From assembly GCA_023228995.1 (NCBI GenBank), contig JALOAD010000010.1, positions 18,953-82,952 of the forward strand: a stretch of DNA of 64,000 nt, read 5' to 3'. The notes under the pieces were generated by a model. The model was not told the origin of the DNA. It saw only the letters and a list, made by a program, of their open reading frames with translations, and searched no databases. Below are positions 15,366 to 24,171 of this stretch, piece after piece (the first letter of the stretch is position 1; each line of letters begins with the position of its first letter). Origin of the DNA: JALOAD01 sp023228995 [NCBI: Candidatus Muiribacterium halophilum]. GTDB taxonomy: Bacteria > Muiribacteriota > Muiribacteriia > Muiribacteriales. Position numbers and translations under genes: made by a program.

Positions 15366-17525
15366 ATGAAATTAACTAAAACTCAGATATTAAGTCTTTT
15401 TGATACATTAATATCAAAAACTTTATATCTGGGTTCTTCTTTTTTTAAGAGAATTGATGAAGCTCAAAGATATAATCAGGATACAATCGAAATTTTACCC
15501 TTTCAACTTGAAAATATAAGTCAAATAAAAAACTCTGATAATTTTAAATGGAGTCTTCTTATAGGTTATCCATTAGGTATTGAAAGTACTAATGCCAAAT
15601 TATATGAAATTGAGAAAAGCCTTGAATTTGCAATTGACGAAATAGTACTAATGCCAAATTTATGCTGGCTTAAAGATGGTGAATATGAAAAAATCAGAAA
15701 AGAATTAAGTATAATAAAAGAAAAAGTTAGAATTCCAGTAAAAGTTATACTCAACAATATTCTTATTACTAGAGAAGAATTTGAAAAGCTCGCACAGATT
15801 ACCGAAAATATGGGAATAATACTTATTCATTCTTATGAAAATCTAAATGTAGAAAAAGAAAAGACCAAATCAAAATTTATTAGACAAACAAATTTTAATG
15901 GACAACTTGTAAGGGTAAAACTCAGAAATAAAGAAATAATAACAGAAAAAATATCTGGATTTGATACTATTTTTAGAGGAAGAAATATAAATTCAGGTTA
16001 TTTATGGAAAAATAATATATTTCAGTATAATTCTTTTGATTTTTTAAATAAAATAATAATAACACCAGGTACTTTAGCTGGAAGCGGCATTTCAGCCTCG
16101 TCTGTTTTATCAGTTGGATTTAAATCTCCTATGAATGAGGGAATAAAAAATCTTGAATTAGAGTGTTTGTTTAGTGATAGGCTTATGGCATGCGGTATCA
16201 AATCATTAGTTATTGATGAAATTGCTGACGAACTTTCTATAATATATATTGCAAAAGATAGAATTGAGATAATACCTACTCCTGAATATGAAAAAATGGA
16301 TATTTCAATTTTGTTTGAAAATATCAGACAAGAGTATGGAGATGTTTCTATAATAGGCATTGGACCTTGTGGAGAAGAAAAATTTATATCATCAACAATA
16401 GTTGCAACAGATCATGAAGGAAATCCAGCTATAATGCCATCCAGAGGTTCTGGTATTGGTGCAATATTTGGTTCTAAAAAAATAAAAGCTGTAATAATAG
16501 AAAATATTAAACAAAATAGCTTTTTTTCAGAAAAAGAAAATAAACTTATAAATTCTTTTGAAGAACATCTTATAGAAAATACAATATCTGGAAGAATGCT
16601 TCCAAGACATTCTACAATGGGTTTTTTTGAAGTTAATAATATGCTTTCTTGTCTTCCATGCGAAAATTATAGGAAATCTTCGCTTGATAACAGCATTATA
16701 AAAAATATAATGGATGATTTTAAATCTAAATTTGATTTGACAAGATCAGAAAACAATATTGTTCGTTTTTTTAATAAACAAAAAAATAAATTTAGAAATA
16801 TTAATTATATTGATTTTGCAGGTCTGGCATTGGTAAACGGAATATACGATATAGATATTTTTTTAGATTTATATGAGTGGTGTTTTGAAAAAGGTGTTGA
16901 TCCGATTGAAATCGGAGGAGCTTTTGCAGTTGCAAATGAAGCTGGTATAATAACAAGTAATGGATTAAATTCTGATTTTTTGGATAATATTTTTGAAAAC
17001 GATGATTGGAGAACAAAAGTTATACTTCAAGGTGGAGCAATTGCATCTAAAACTTTAGGAATAGGAAGAGCTCCTGTAATAAATGGCGAAGTAATGCTTC
17101 CTTATGATATAAGATCTATGGTACTTTCGGGTATTGCTCAAAAAAACGGTATATCAAATGATGAAAGTAATAATTTTTCTCAATCTTATTATTATTCATT
17201 TAGAGATATATCTAATATTGAGGATAAATTGGAAGAAATTAATATTAATATGGAACATCTTAGTACAGCATTGAATGTTCTTGGGCTTTCAAGATATTGT
17301 ATATTTGCTTTTCTTAAAAATACAAAAATGTTCAATCTTGTGATTGATACTATAAATTCGCTTTATAATTCAAAATTATTAAGCGGTGATATACTTAAAA
17401 TTTCAAGGCAAGTTTTAAAATCAGAACAAAAATTTAACAATAAATGCGGTTTGTATTATAATTATAATATTCCGTCCTTTTTTAGAGAAGAGCAAAATAG
17501 CAAAGGAAATATATTTAAATATTAA
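15366..17525 (+). CDS. Fusion of a degenerate DeoC domain to an aldehyde:ferredoxin oxidoreductase
   Basis: 719 residues. Residues about 60-165 follow DeoC (LLIGYPLGIESTNAKLYEIEKSL, IVLMPNLCWLK, VKVILNNILIT) but stop before the last strands. The position of the Schiff-base lysine is Ile/His (GIILIHSYE), so aldolase activity is not expected. From about 175 it is a W/Mo-pterin aldehyde:ferredoxin oxidoreductase: LVRVKLRN, TPGTLAGSGISASS, SRGSGIGAIFGSKKIKAV (cofactor loop), EIGGAFAVANEAG and LQGGAIASKTLGIGRAPV. Fe-S cysteines are Cys429, Cys432 and Cys645. The usual third cysteine is replaced, with Arg436 in its place. The N-terminal helix (KTQILSLFDTLISKTL) may be an encapsulation peptide. The gene sits between deoC and deoB. 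Confidence 0.85.
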   Translation: MKLTKTQILSLFDTLISKTLYLGSSFFKRIDEAQRYNQDTIEILPFQLENISQIKNSDNFKWSLLIGYPLGIESTNAKLYEIEKSLEFAIDEIVLMPNLCWLKDGEYEKIRKELSIIKEKVRIPVKVILNNILITREEFEKLAQITENMGIILIHSYENLNVEKEKTKSKFIRQTNFNGQLVRVKLRNKEIITEKISGFDTIFRGRNINSGYLWKNNIFQYNSFDFLNKIIITPGTLAGSGISASSVLSVGFKSPMNEGIKNLELECLFSDRLMACGIKSLVIDEIADELSIIYIAKDRIEIIPTPEYEKMDISILFENIRQEYGDVSIIGIGPCGEEKFISSTIVATDHEGNPAIMPSRGSGIGAIFGSKKIKAVIIENIKQNSFFSEKENKLINSFEEHLIENTISGRMLPRHSTMGFFEVNNMLSCLPCENYRKSSLDNSIIKNIMDDFKSKFDLTRSENNIVRFFNKQKNKFRNINYIDFAGLALVNGIYDIDIFLDLYEWCFEKGVDPIEIGGAFAVANEAGIITSNGLNSDFLDNIFENDDWRTKVILQGGAIASKTLGIGRAPVINGEVMLPYDIRSMVLSGIAQKNGISNDESNNFSQSYYYSFRDISNIEDKLEEININMEHLSTALNVLGLSRYCIFAFLKNTKMFNLVIDTINSLYNSKLLSGDILKISRQVLKSEQKFNNKCGLYYNYNIPSFFREEQNSKGNIFKY

Positions 17526-17546
17526 AATTTTTTATAGGGAGGAGAT

Positions 17547-18713
17547 TTGAAAAGAATTTGTATTGTAGTACTTGATAGTGTTGGGGTTGGTTATCTTCCT
17601 GATGCTCATGAATATAATGATTTTGGAGCTAATACTCTTTTACATATAGATGAAAATACAAAGATGAATTTACCTAATATGGAAAAACTTGGTCTTGGTA
17701 ATATTATAGATTTTAAAAATATAAAAAAAGAAGAAAATCCAACAGCATGCTATGGTAAAATGGCTGAACTTTCAAAAGGTAAAGATACAATTACCGGACA
17801 TTGGGAAATTGCTGGTATTGTACTTGAAAAACCTTTTCCAGTTTATGAAAACGGATTTCCAGAAGATATTATTAAAAAATTTGAAAAATTGACTGGAAAA
17901 AAAGTTATTGGAAATAAACCCGCAAGTGGTACAGAAATATTAAAAGAACTTGGAGAAAAACATTTAAGTACAGGTGCTCTTATAGTTTATACATCAGCTG
18001 ATAGTGTTTTTCAAATTGCAGCACATGAGAGTTTGATTCCTGTTGATGAACTTTATGATATTTGCATTAAAGCAAGAAAGCTTCTTACTGGTGAACATAG
18101 TGTTGGAAGAGTTATAGCAAGACCTTTTAATGGAAATAACAAAGATGATTTTAAAAGAACACAAAATAGAAAAGATTTTCCTTTAAGACCTTATGAAAAT
18201 ATGCTTGAAAAATTAAAAGAAAACGGTCTTGATGTAATGGCTGTTGGCAAAATAGAAGATATATTTGCTGGTTACGGAATTACTTTATCATCTGGACATA
18301 ATGATAATAATAAACATGGTGTAGATAATACTATTAAATTTTTAAAAGAAAAAAATAATGGTTTAATATTTACCAATCTTGTTGATTTTGACATGGTATA
18401 TGGTCATAGAAATGATTTTAAAGGATATGCAAAAGCATTGGAAGAATTTGACTCTATGCTTCCAAAATTAATGAATAGTATGAAAGAAGACGATATTTTA
18501 ATTATAACAGCAGATCATGGATGTGATCCTTTGTTTCCTGGAACAGATCATACAAGAGAATATGTACCACTTATTGTTTATGGCAAAAATATAAAAAAAG
18601 GTGTAAATCTAGGAATTAGAAAAGGATTTAACGATATATCTGCAACTGTATTAGAATATTTTAATATTGAAAAAATTACCGGTGAGTCATTTCTCGGGGA
18701 GATAAATGTCTAA
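17547..18713 (+). CDS. deoB: Phosphopentomutase
   Basis: 388 residues, normal for DeoB of the alkaline phosphatase superfamily. It interconverts deoxyribose-1-phosphate and deoxyribose-5-phosphate. Motifs are [17 protein letters not shown] with the metal Asp, the phosphorylated threonine in KDTITGHWE, the [12 protein letters not shown] region, and [20 protein letters not shown]. It starts at TTG 17547 behind GGGAGGAG. It supplies the DeoC substrate from nucleoside phosphorolysis. No nucleoside phosphorylase is in the window. Its end overlaps the HEAT protein by 8 bases. Confidence 0.95.
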   Translation: MKRICIVVLDSVGVGYLPDAHEYNDFGANTLLHIDENTKMNLPNMEKLGLGNIIDFKNIKKEENPTACYGKMAELSKGKDTITGHWEIAGIVLEKPFPVYENGFPEDIIKKFEKLTGKKVIGNKPASGTEILKELGEKHLSTGALIVYTSADSVFQIAAHESLIPVDELYDICIKARKLLTGEHSVGRVIARPFNGNNKDDFKRTQNRKDFPLRPYENMLEKLKENGLDVMAVGKIEDIFAGYGITLSSGHNDNNKHGVDNTIKFLKEKNNGLIFTNLVDFDMVYGHRNDFKGYAKALEEFDSMLPKLMNSMKEDDILIITADHGCDPLFPGTDHTREYVPLIVYGKNIKKGVNLGIRKGFNDISATVLEYFNIEKITGESFLGEINV

Positions 18714-20823
18714 ATTTGATGAAGTTATCTTTAAATTAAATAGCCGAAATATTAAAGAAAGAATTGAAGCAGTTACTGAACTTGGTGATTTAGGTGATCC
18801 TAGAGGTGTTGAATATCTTATAAATAATCTTCCTGAACTTCATTCAGAATTGAGATTAAATATAATAAGAGCATTAAAAAAAATAAAAGATCCGTCAGCA
18901 AGTGGTCCACTTATAGTAGTTTATGATGAAACTCCTTCTCAGATAATAAGGCATGAGATAATAAATGCATTGCTTGCAATATGTGATGATCATTCTATAA
19001 ACAAACTTATGCAGATTGTAAATGATATTACAGAAGAAATATATCTTCGTGTAACTATACTTAAAGAAATAACAAAATTTAGATTAAAAGATTCTTCTGA
19101 TATAATTAATACTTCGGTTTCTTTGTTAAAAGATAAAAATGTAGAGATTAGAAAAAATGCTCTTAATCTAATAAATGAGTATAGAGTTAGAAATATTCAA
19201 AATTATCTTTTCCCTCTTTTAAAAGAAGATGATATAGAAGTTAGAAATAAAGCTCTTGTATATCTTTATAAAACCGAAGGCGAGGTAGTGATTAACAAAG
19301 TTATAAATATTCTTTCATCCAATCAAGTTGATAATAATGATAAAGCAAAGATAGTTGAGGTGCTTGGAAGTATTAGAGTTGAAAAAGTTGTTAATCTTCT
19401 TAAAAAACTAATTATATGTAATATTGAAATAATCAGAAAAAATGCTATTTTTTCTCTAGTCCATACAGGCGAGAAGGGAATACATGAAGAAATTTCCAAA
19501 AGATTAAAAGATAATTCAGCAGAAGTTAGAAAAGCTGCACTTACAGCACTTACTAATATCAAAGCTTCTATGTATGTAAAAAATATTATTCCATTAATAA
19601 TGGATAAAGATGAAGGTGTTAGAACAGATGCAGTTTATGCTCTTAAAAATCTTATCAATACAGTTGATCTTATTAAACTTGAACCTTTGATGAAAAATCC
19701 AAATCTAAATGTTGTAAGAGCTGTTCTTGAAGTATTTGCAGATAAAAAATATGTACCAGCGGGTTTTTATGATTTAATTAATTCTCTTTATACTTCAGAT
19801 GATGATATAATAAAAAAAGTTGTAATTCGTATTCTTGGTATTAATAAAGATAAAAAAGCTTTTGATAAACTACTTTTGCTTTTTTCAGGCGGAAGTGAAA
19901 ATATAAAAATAGATATACTCTATAATCTCAAAGAGTTTAAAAGTCTTTACACTGTGCTTATTCCATCACTTTTTGAAAAATATAAAGATGAGGATTCAGA
20001 AAAAATCAGAGCTGTTATGACTGATATAATTGCACTTGGTAATGATAGAGAAAGTGGTAAAATATTACTTTATATTGTTAAAAACGAGACAGATGGCCGA
20101 ACCAAAAGTAATGCTGTTGAAGCATTAGAAAATTATGTTGATATAATTGATGAGGTAGATTTGGTAAATACAATAATGCCTTGTCTTAAAGATAGTAACA
20201 ATAGGGTTAAAGCTAATGCTGCTAAAGCATTGTGGACACTTGGCGGGCTTAGAATGGTATCAATGCTTGAAGATATGCTTAGAAGCGAGGATAGATGGCA
20301 GAGAGCGAGTGCATGCTTTGTGCTTGGTGAGATTGCAGCTATTCAGGTTGTACCTGTGCTTAAAAGATGTCTTGATGATTCTGAGGATGTTGTAAGAGGA
20401 AATGCTGTAAAAGCACTTGCAAAATGTGGTGAATTTGATGTAGTGCATGATTATATATCAAAATATAATTCAGAAACAGATGTTGTTAGGCAGGCTATTG
20501 TTTTTTCATGTAGATTTTTTAATAATGATGAAACTAAAGAATTTCTTGTTAATATGCTTGAAGAAAAAAATGCTAATATTTCAAAAGAAGCTGCTTATTC
20601 AATAAAATTCCTAATAAAAGAAGATATATATCTTGTTGAGAAAGTATCTTATAAGATTGAAAAACTTGATAAAGAAATTATAAAAATACTTGTTGACCCT
20701 ATAGGAGACTCTCAGAGTTCATTTGCACTTGAACTACTCGAAAGATTAAGTTATTATGATGATATTGAGATATCTTCAAAAGCATCAAATATATTAAAAA
20801 AGGTAAATAAAGTTGCATTATAA
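18706..20823 (+). CDS. HEAT-repeat protein
   Basis: 705 residues built almost entirely of short alpha-helical HEAT / PBS-lyase-type repeats of about 30 residues (for example [47 protein letters not shown]). No signal peptide or catalytic motif is seen, so it is a cytoplasmic scaffold or adaptor of unknown partner. It overlaps deoB and the next lipoprotein gene, so it belongs to the transcription unit running out of the BMC locus. A functional link to the BMC is not shown. Confidence 0.8.
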   Translation: MSKFDEVIFKLNSRNIKERIEAVTELGDLGDPRGVEYLINNLPELHSELRLNIIRALKKIKDPSASGPLIVVYDETPSQIIRHEIINALLAICDDHSINKLMQIVNDITEEIYLRVTILKEITKFRLKDSSDIINTSVSLLKDKNVEIRKNALNLINEYRVRNIQNYLFPLLKEDDIEVRNKALVYLYKTEGEVVINKVINILSSNQVDNNDKAKIVEVLGSIRVEKVVNLLKKLIICNIEIIRKNAIFSLVHTGEKGIHEEISKRLKDNSAEVRKAALTALTNIKASMYVKNIIPLIMDKDEGVRTDAVYALKNLINTVDLIKLEPLMKNPNLNVVRAVLEVFADKKYVPAGFYDLINSLYTSDDDIIKKVVIRILGINKDKKAFDKLLLLFSGGSENIKIDILYNLKEFKSLYTVLIPSLFEKYKDEDSEKIRAVMTDIIALGNDRESGKILLYIVKNETDGRTKSNAVEALENYVDIIDEVDLVNTIMPCLKDSNNRVKANAAKALWTLGGLRMVSMLEDMLRSEDRWQRASACFVLGEIAAIQVVPVLKRCLDDSEDVVRGNAVKALAKCGEFDVVHDYISKYNSETDVVRQAIVFSCRFFNNDETKEFLVNMLEEKNANISKEAAYSIKFLIKEDIYLVEKVSYKIEKLDKEIIKILVDPIGDSQSSFALELLERLSYYDDIEISSKASNILKKVNKVAL

Positions 20824-21586
20824 AAAAAATTTAATAATTAGTCTTGTATTGATTGCCTCTGTAATTTCTATATCGTGTAAAAGAATTCCAGCACCATCAG
20901 GAAGAAACAGAGCTGTTGTATCAAAGACATCATCAGAATATTACACAATATCAAAAGGAGATACTCTTTTTTCTATATCCAAGCAATTTAATGCGAGTAT
21001 AGATTATCTTCAAAAAGTTAATAATATTAAAAATCCTAATTTCCTTCATATAGGACAAAAAATTTATGTTGGAAAAAAAGAGATAAAGCTTGATAGCAGT
21101 GGAGATATAAAAAAAGATAAAAAAATAGTTTCTAATAATAAAAATACAAAAGTAACAAAAATAAATAAAGATAAACCTAATTCTAATGTTAATATAAAAA
21201 ACTATAATGTAAAAGCATTTATAATAATGCCGTCCAACGGAGAAATTCTTTATAAATTCAATGATATGAAAAACGGTATAAGAGTTGAAGGTATTGAGAT
21301 AAAAAATAACAAAGATACTTTTGTAAAAGCAACAGCTTCAGGTGATATTGTTTATGTTGATGAAGATGAAAAAAATAAAATATTAATAATTGATCATAAA
21401 AATAATTTTTATACAGTTTATTCAGATTTAAAAAAAGTTACTGTTAAAATGGGAGATATAGTTAAGGGTGGGGAAGTAATTGGAAGTACAGAACAGGGAA
21501 AAAGCTTTTATTTTGAGCTAAAAAGATTTCAAAATGAAAACAATCCTGTCGCTGTAAATCCTGATTTTTATATTTTGCAGAAATAA
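20813..21586 (+). CDS. LysM lipoprotein with degenerate M23 domain (NlpD/EnvC-like)
   Basis: 257 residues from TTG 20813. A lipoprotein signal peptide (IISLVLIASVISISC) gives a lipidated cysteine. One LysM domain follows (YYTISKGDTLFSISKQFNASIDYLQKVNNI), then a Lys/Asn-rich linker and a C-terminal M23-like beta domain (ATASGDIVYV, LIIDHKNNFYTVYSDL, MGDIVKGGEVIG). The final catalytic HxH of active M23 peptidases is replaced by FYFEL and the first metal site is not visible. It probably binds peptidoglycan or activates an amidase, as NlpD and EnvC do. Confidence 0.8.
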   Translation: MHYKKNLIISLVLIASVISISCKRIPAPSGRNRAVVSKTSSEYYTISKGDTLFSISKQFNASIDYLQKVNNIKNPNFLHIGQKIYVGKKEIKLDSSGDIKKDKKIVSNNKNTKVTKINKDKPNSNVNIKNYNVKAFIIMPSNGEILYKFNDMKNGIRVEGIEIKNNKDTFVKATASGDIVYVDEDEKNKILIIDHKNNFYTVYSDLKKVTVKMGDIVKGGEVIGSTEQGKSFYFELKRFQNENNPVAVNPDFYILQK

Positions 21587-21599
21587 AACGCATTATATT

Positions 21600-21628
21600 T
21601 TGACTAATATATGTTATTTTATTAATAT
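21600..21628 (+). promoter_or_regulatory. Promoter upstream of the winged-helix gene
   Basis: TTGACT, 17 bases, TAATAT. It lies just after the LysM gene, with the expected transcription start near 21635, 25 bases before the ATG that has AGGAGG. Confidence 0.55.
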
Positions 21629-21659
21629 ATATTACAACAAATCCCGCAGGAGGTTACAA

Positions 21660-21887
21660 ATGTATAACATCGGTGAAATCTCAGGAGCTATATGGAAATA
21701 TCTTTCTGAAAATGGAAAAGTACAGTATAAGAAGATGAGAGATGATGTAATGTCTTCATTTGATACTTTGCCAATGAAAGATAATAAATTTTCAATGGCT
21801 ATTGGTTGGCTTGCAAAAGAAGGAAAGCTTAATTTTATCGAAGAAGGCGAAGGTAGAAGATACAGACTTTTTATTGAGTTGAGGTAA
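21660..21887 (+). CDS. Small winged-helix protein (DUF2582-like)
   Basis: 75 residues: IGEISGAIWKYLSENGKVQYKKM, FSMAIGWLAKEGKLNF, GRRYRLFIE. This is the layout of the small winged-helix proteins grouped as DUF2582. I set the start at ATG 21660 because AGGAGG is 8-12 bases upstream and the longer frame from 21600 would begin inside a promoter. It may bind DNA. Its target is unknown. It is 1 base from surE. Confidence 0.75.
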   Translation: MYNIGEISGAIWKYLSENGKVQYKKMRDDVMSSFDTLPMKDNKFSMAIGWLAKEGKLNFIEEGEGRRYRLFIELR

Positions 21888-21888
21888 A

Positions 21889-22650
21889 ATGAATTTTTTA
21901 TTAGTTAACGATGATGGTATTAAAAGTAAGGGAATTGAATCGCTTGCATGGGAATTATCAAAAAGAGGGAAAGTTTTTATTTTTTCTCCAGAAACGGAAA
22001 AAAGTGCAAGCGGTAGTGCTATGACTATCAATAATAGTATAATTATAAAAGAAAGTCATAATTTTCCTGTTAAAGTAGAAAAAGCATTTGTACTTGAGAA
22101 TGGGTTTCCTGTTGATTGTGCAAAGACTGGAATTTTTGCTTTAAAAAATAAATTTAATATTACTATCGACCTAATTGTATCGGGGATTAATCGGGGAGAA
22201 AATACTGGTATAGATCTTAGATATTCTGGAACTGTAGGTGCTGCATTTGATGGTATTGAAAAAAAAATTCCATCAATAGCTGTTTCGCTTGCATCTTATG
22301 ATTTTGAAAATCCTAGATTTTTGAATGCTGCTGCTTTCACAGGGGACTTTATTGATAAAAACTATAATAAAATAAAGCACGGAAAATGGAAAGATTATTT
22401 GTTTAACATTAATTATCCAGATTGTGATAATGTCACAGAATATGAATTTACAAAACCAGCTGATTTTTATTATGAGGAATATTATGAAATCGAGGAATAT
22501 TCCGAACATTTTAGGATGATGCTTAGAGGTAAAAGAATCTTTGATAGAGATTTTAACAAAGGAACTGATCTTTATGCTATTGAAAATGGAAAAGTCAGTA
22601 TTTCTTTGATTAGACCGGAATATAAATATGACATACCTGAAAAATTTTAA
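21889..22650 (+). CDS. surE: 5'-nucleotidase SurE
   Basis: 253 residues. The SurE metal and substrate motifs are intact: LLVNDDGIKSKGIESLA (Asp-Asp), SPETEKSASGSAMT and VSGINRGENTGIDLRYSGTVGAAFDG. It is a metal-dependent nucleoside monophosphate phosphatase. Its 3' end overlaps the first pseudopilin gene by 23 bases. Confidence 0.95.
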   Translation: MNFLLVNDDGIKSKGIESLAWELSKRGKVFIFSPETEKSASGSAMTINNSIIIKESHNFPVKVEKAFVLENGFPVDCAKTGIFALKNKFNITIDLIVSGINRGENTGIDLRYSGTVGAAFDGIEKKIPSIAVSLASYDFENPRFLNAAAFTGDFIDKNYNKIKHGKWKDYLFNINYPDCDNVTEYEFTKPADFYYEEYYEIEEYSEHFRMMLRGKRIFDRDFNKGTDLYAIENGKVSISLIRPEYKYDIPEKF

Positions 22651-22984
22651 AGGTTTTACTATAACTGAAATACTTTTAGTGATAGCTATAATATCAATTT
22701 TAGTGTTTTTTGCTATGATTGAATATAGTGGAAGTAAGTCACAGTTTGAAAAGAAAAAAGTTGAATCAGATCTTGCAAATATAAAAAAAGCAATGTCAAT
22801 GTATGCAATTCAAAATGAAGGTGTTTTACCGACTGATTTTGTTACATTAAAAAATTCCGGTATAATCGAAAAAATCCCTGTAGACCCATGGGGTAAAAGA
22901 TATCAGATTACAATAAAAAGCAATATAATTTATGTTGGTTCATATACTAATGGAACTGTCGAAGTTAATGTAGGAGCAAGATGA
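22628..22984 (+). CDS. Type II pseudopilin, GspG-like
   Basis: 118 residues. Class III prepilin signal: NFKG then FTITEILLVIAIISILVFF with Glu at +5. The soluble part ends in a GspG-like region (KNSGIIEKIPVDPWGKRYQI). It would be processed by a prepilin peptidase and built into a pseudopilus. It is first of three overlapping pilin genes. No secretin, ATPase or platform gene is in the window. Confidence 0.88.
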   Translation: MTYLKNFKGFTITEILLVIAIISILVFFAMIEYSGSKSQFEKKKVESDLANIKKAMSMYAIQNEGVLPTDFVTLKNSGIIEKIPVDPWGKRYQITIKSNIIYVGSYTNGTVEVNVGAR

Positions 22985-23424
22985 AAAATAAAGGTTTTAC
23001 ATTTATTGAATTAATGGTATCAATGGCAATAATAGCTGTTATTGTTTCTTTTGCTTTGCCATATTATACAGATTATGTAGATGAAGCTAAAACTAAAAAA
23101 ACCTATATGAATCTTGATGCTTTTAAAAAGACTTTGGATTTATATAAAATTGATGCTAATAATACTAGAAAACTTGAAAATAAGATGAGATATGATAATT
23201 GGCAAAATTATCCATATTCAAATAAAGATTTTAATTTAATAGATGTTGTTGAGTATAATTATGCAAGAGATCTTTCTAGATTTGTAAATGGTTGGGGTGA
23301 ACCGTTTTCTATTATAAAAAGATATTCAGGTCCTAAATATTATTCTATGTATGTAATTACTAATATTTATACAAACAATATTAAAATGACAAGAGAGGTG
23401 TTTATTGGTGTACAGGACAGATAA
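22981..23424 (+). CDS. Type II/IV pseudopilin
   Basis: 147 residues. MKNKG followed by FTFIELMVSMAIIAVIVSFALPYY is a class III signal with Glu at +5. The soluble domain is about 115 residues and includes SRFVNGWGEPFSIIKRYSGPKYYSMYVI, a short GspG/minor-pilin layout. It overlaps the previous gene by 4 bases and the next by 20. Confidence 0.85.
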   Translation: MKNKGFTFIELMVSMAIIAVIVSFALPYYTDYVDEAKTKKTYMNLDAFKKTLDLYKIDANNTRKLENKMRYDNWQNYPYSNKDFNLIDVVEYNYARDLSRFVNGWGEPFSIIKRYSGPKYYSMYVITNIYTNNIKMTREVFIGVQDR

Positions 23425-23767
23425 AGGTTTTACTCTTGTTGAAGTTCTTACTGTTTTACTTGTTGTTTCTATTTTAATAGCAGTTATGCTTCCATTTTTT
23501 GGTAATATTTCTGATAAAGTTAGAGCTTATAAAATGAAAATACAAATGGAAGATTTAAAAAAACAAGTTATTAAATACAATATGAAATACAATGAATTTC
23601 CAGATTCTCTTTCACAACTTCAGGGTGAATTTATTATTAAAGTACCTTTAAATCCTAGTGGGAAATTATTTTTTATTGAAAAAGATATTAACGGAGATTT
23701 TTTTATAAAAAGCGAATCCAATAATCCAGAATTTACATTTAAATTATTTATAGCTTCTGAAAATTAG
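23405..23767 (+). CDS. Type II/IV pseudopilin
   Basis: 120 residues. TDKG followed by FTLVEVLTVLLVVSILIAVMLP is the processed N-terminus with Glu at +5. The start could be TTG 23405 or GTG 23408. AGAGAGG at 23392-23398 serves both. The soluble domain is small and contains ELPL-like KVPLNPSGKLFFIEKDI. It is last of the cluster and is followed by a hairpin with T-tract. Confidence 0.83.
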   Translation: MVYRTDKGFTLVEVLTVLLVVSILIAVMLPFFGNISDKVRAYKMKIQMEDLKKQVIKYNMKYNEFPDSLSQLQGEFIIKVPLNPSGKLFFIEKDINGDFFIKSESNNPEFTFKLFIASEN

Positions 23768-23864
23768 TTTTTTAAATCTATATTGCTTTTAGCAAGATTT
23801 TGCCTAGTCATGTTATGATTTCGCCAAGATATATGCTTTGGGATATTATGACTTCAGCATAGAT

Positions 23865-23886
23865 TGCTGACAAGTCAGCATTTTTG
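23865..23886 (+). terminator. Probable intrinsic terminator of the pilin cluster
   Basis: TGCTGAC-AA-GTCAGCA followed directly by five T residues. The drawn loop is only two bases, so the closing pair would open in practice. It lies about 100 bases after the last pilin stop. A second small stem (TTGAGC/GCTCAA) follows at once and may act in the other direction. Confidence 0.5.
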
Positions 23887-23906
23887 AGCTTCGCTCAAGT
23901 CTTAAA

Positions 23907-24155
23907 CCTAGTTTTACTTGTAAAACTATATAGTGAGCAAAGCAAACCAGGCTGTTGAAAAACTAAAAAAATCAAAGATTGATACAAAATAGGGTCTGTG
24001 CCGAACTCTAAATTTAGCTTACATAGATCGGCCTGACCATGCTGTTTATTTTTAAAGTTAATTTTGAAAAAAGAAAACTGCATTTTTCAACAGCCTCGAA
24101 CTATGATGTCAGACTGATATTATCAGTTTCTGACATCATAGTGCATTTATGCACT
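23907..24155 (+). repeat. Dispersed hairpin repeat, copy A, interrupted by a MITE-like element
   Basis: Left arm 23907-23947 contains TAGTTTTAC-TT-GTAAAACTA, then GTGAGCAAAGCAAAC. Right arm 24097-24155 contains CGAAC, a long hairpin (24101-24141, 13-bp outer stem CTATGATGTCAGA) and the hairpin AGTGCAT-TT-ATGCACT. The same order of elements, uninterrupted and reverse-complemented, occurs at 62597-62676. The gap 23768-24171 holds this repeat, the element inside it and the terminator, and no gene that I can support. Confidence 0.6.
23949..24096. mobile_element. MITE-like 148-bp element with 14-bp terminal inverted repeats
   Basis: It begins AGGCTGTTGAAAAA and ends with the exact inverse TTTTTCAACAGCCT. 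The 120 bases inside hold no supported ORF. It lies between the two arms of a dispersed hairpin repeat, with imperfectly similar flanks (CAAAC left, CGAAC right). Terminal GGCTGTTGAAAAA-type ends are familiar from transposase-driven elements, so it may be mobilised by an insertion sequence elsewhere in the genome. No transposase is in the window. Confidence 0.6.
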
Positions 24156-24171
24156 TATAAACTATTTTTAT

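Noticed and set aside
7115-18713. Ethanolamine, propanediol or glycyl-radical BMC
   Set aside because: No ammonia lyase, diol dehydratase or glycyl-radical enzyme is encoded; DeoC, DeoB and the RpiB-like gene point to deoxyribose phosphate.
23895-24083. Minus-strand 62-residue ORF in the repeat region
   Set aside because: It spans the MITE-like element and the host repeat arm, has no SD and no protein-like composition.
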